A stretch of 64,000 bases of DNA from Chrysomallon squamiferum (lineage: Eukaryota; Mollusca; Gastropoda; Neomphalida; Peltospiridae). Below the pieces are notes generated by a model that was not told where the DNA came from, searched no databases, and saw nothing but the letters and a program-made list of their open reading frames with translations. The position numbers and the translations under genes were made by a program. Positions 62,637-64,000 of the stretch are shown here, piece by piece. The DNA lies in NCBI GenBank assembly GCA_012295275.1, contig CM022667.1, forward strand, positions 17,951,245-18,015,244. Direction: 5' to 3'. Position 1 is the stretch's first letter. Every line of letters begins with the position of its first letter.

Positions 62637-64000
62637 TCAGTTTTTGAGATGTTGTTTAATTTTATAATTAACATCAGTAGCAATCATTACAGCATCCTGT
62701 AAGAACAAAAAATACATAAGAATATATAAAATATATACATATAAAATACTATATTCATTAATTCTGTTCATTTAAAAATTTTAAAACTAATAAAGGTTCT
62801 TGTTTTCCCTTATTGCTAAAAACACTTGTTAAAACATATTTTACACCCGTATATCTCCCATTTCAATTTATTCTATTTTTTTATTGTTAATTTTTTTTAT
62901 TAAAGATGCAGTCTTAAAATCACACGTAAATTTTTTAAAATAAAGATGCTGTGTTAAAAAATATACACGCTAACATGTGTACATTTTTTAACACTATCTT
63001 TAATTAAAATAAAACAAATAATAATAAAAAATAGAATAAAAGTTACTTATTTATAAAAAAAACAATTTGAATTTTTAAAGTTAAAGTTAAGATTATAACC
63101 ATGAAACCATTGTCTAAAATAAGTGCTTTGAATTTAACAATAATTTTTAATAATTTATTAATACACTGACCTGAAGTATTTTTATCTCTGAATTAACTAG
63201 CTGTACATTGTCAGGCAGTGGAAGAATCAGACCTTTTTCCCCTAGTTCTACATAATTGAAATAAAATGTTTTTAAAAATAGAAATGAACTGTGAAAAATC
63301 ATTCACTTAAAAAGCCAATATATTTTGGATCTTATGGTATTTCAGATGATGGAAATCATAAATTAAAGAGACATATAAAAAAAATTTACCATGTGATTAC
63401 AAATCTTTAAAAAAACATTCAATTACAGCTTTTTTCTGCTAATGTTAAAATGTGTTATGAAAAAGACAAGAAATGCTTACCATTTAGGTGTGGTATAATG
63501 AAAGTCTTAGCTGCTACATCCATTAGTAACTGTATGACTTTAATCTGAAAAATATCAAGATTTTTTGTATTAAATTTCAGCAGTTTTAAATCTTACTGAT
63601 GCATAGAAGTAATTTAGATTAGTACAATAAAACAAATACATTTCTGACTAATAAAACAGATAAACTGAAAACATAACAAAAAAATCAAAAACATATTCTT
63701 ATGGAATAAATGAATATATGTTTTTCAAGATATAATTTCAATCTCATTGCTTCCTCTTTTCCTGTCTCCAAAAACAAGTTCCTTTTAAAAACTTACGTCA
63801 ACAAAACCAATATCAGAACTGACAATTCCAACCATAGATCTGGAAAAAAATTTAATACGTGTTTTAATATTAAAATGTATTTTAAAATGCCATTAACAGC
63901 CATATAAAATTCTTTCAAATCACCAAAGAAAAGAAAATTATTATAAAGCAAAAGAACATACCAGGTTTCTGTCAATAGAAATAGCATTAATTGATATTGA
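62637..64000 (-). CDS. Second BPI/LBP gene copy, 3' part only in window
   Basis: The last four coding exons are present with intact splice sites: 63839-63797, 63544-63481, 63247-63171 and 62696-62637. They equal the last four exons of the BPI-like gene at 51457-59269 in length and phase, and in protein as far as I read. Upstream exons would lie beyond base 64000. If they exist this is a tandem paralogue; if not, it is a 3' fragment. Confidence 0.8.

Larger units (their letters stand above)
60344..64000. repeat. Duplicated segment, copy 2 (runs off the right edge)
   Basis: Second copy of 48688-52822, offset about 11,656 bp at its left end. It lacks about 520 bp found in copy 1 and carries a small internal duplication (tggatagtatagtttatttc twice at about 61395-61450). 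Homology starts within the intron just left of the ankyrin terminal exon, keeping the acceptor tttaatctag. Confidence 0.97.

Overview
The window is AT-rich animal nuclear DNA. Genes are split into many small exons with GT/AG introns, intergenic space is large, and microsatellites are very dense: (CT)n, (TG)n, (AT)n, ATGT, GATA/GACA and AAT. Together with the gene content (BBS4, ENY2, a secreted BPI/LBP-type protein) this suggests a lophotrochozoan, most likely a mollusc and plausibly a cephalopod. The taxon is an inference from style; nothing in the sequence fixes the species.

Layout. 1-4.5 kb: microsatellites and a short PAN/apple-like reading frame (- strand). 4.6-9.3 kb: a six-exon unrecognised gene (- strand) that becomes one continuous frame only if a 22-nt micro-exon is used. 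9.4-16.7 kb: no gene recognised; simple repeats, a dispersed repeat, a strong hairpin and a 14-bp minisatellite. 16.7-20.3 kb: a ~70-bp-unit satellite whose orientation flips at about 17.87 kb. 20.6-21.2 kb: a mariner-type MITE with a TA target duplication. 23.4-25.8 kb: ENY2 (- strand, 5 coding exons, complete). 27.9-33.8 kb: BBS4 (- strand, 14 coding exons, complete). 37.2-38.8 kb: a tiny three-exon secreted protein (+). 40.6-49.1 kb: an 18-exon divergent ankyrin-repeat protein (+) with every intron in phase 0 and a C-terminal CaaX-like box. 51.5-59.3 kb: a complete 15-exon BPI/LBP family gene (-), convergent with the ankyrin gene. 60.3-64.0 kb: a near-identical second copy of the ankyrin terminal exon plus the 3' part of the BPI gene, running off the right edge.

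The genes do not form one pathway. ENY2 works in the nucleus (SAGA deubiquitinase module and TREX-2 mRNA export), BBS4 in the ciliary BBSome, and the BPI-like protein is a candidate secreted lipid/LPS-binding immune factor. The most informative event is the right-hand duplication, with an offset of about 11.66 kb. It looks like a young tandem amplification of a BPI gene that carried along the last exon of the neighbouring ankyrin gene with its splice acceptor, leaving a possible alternative last exon 11.9 kb downstream. All exon models were built by hand from reading frame and splice consensus, without transcript evidence.
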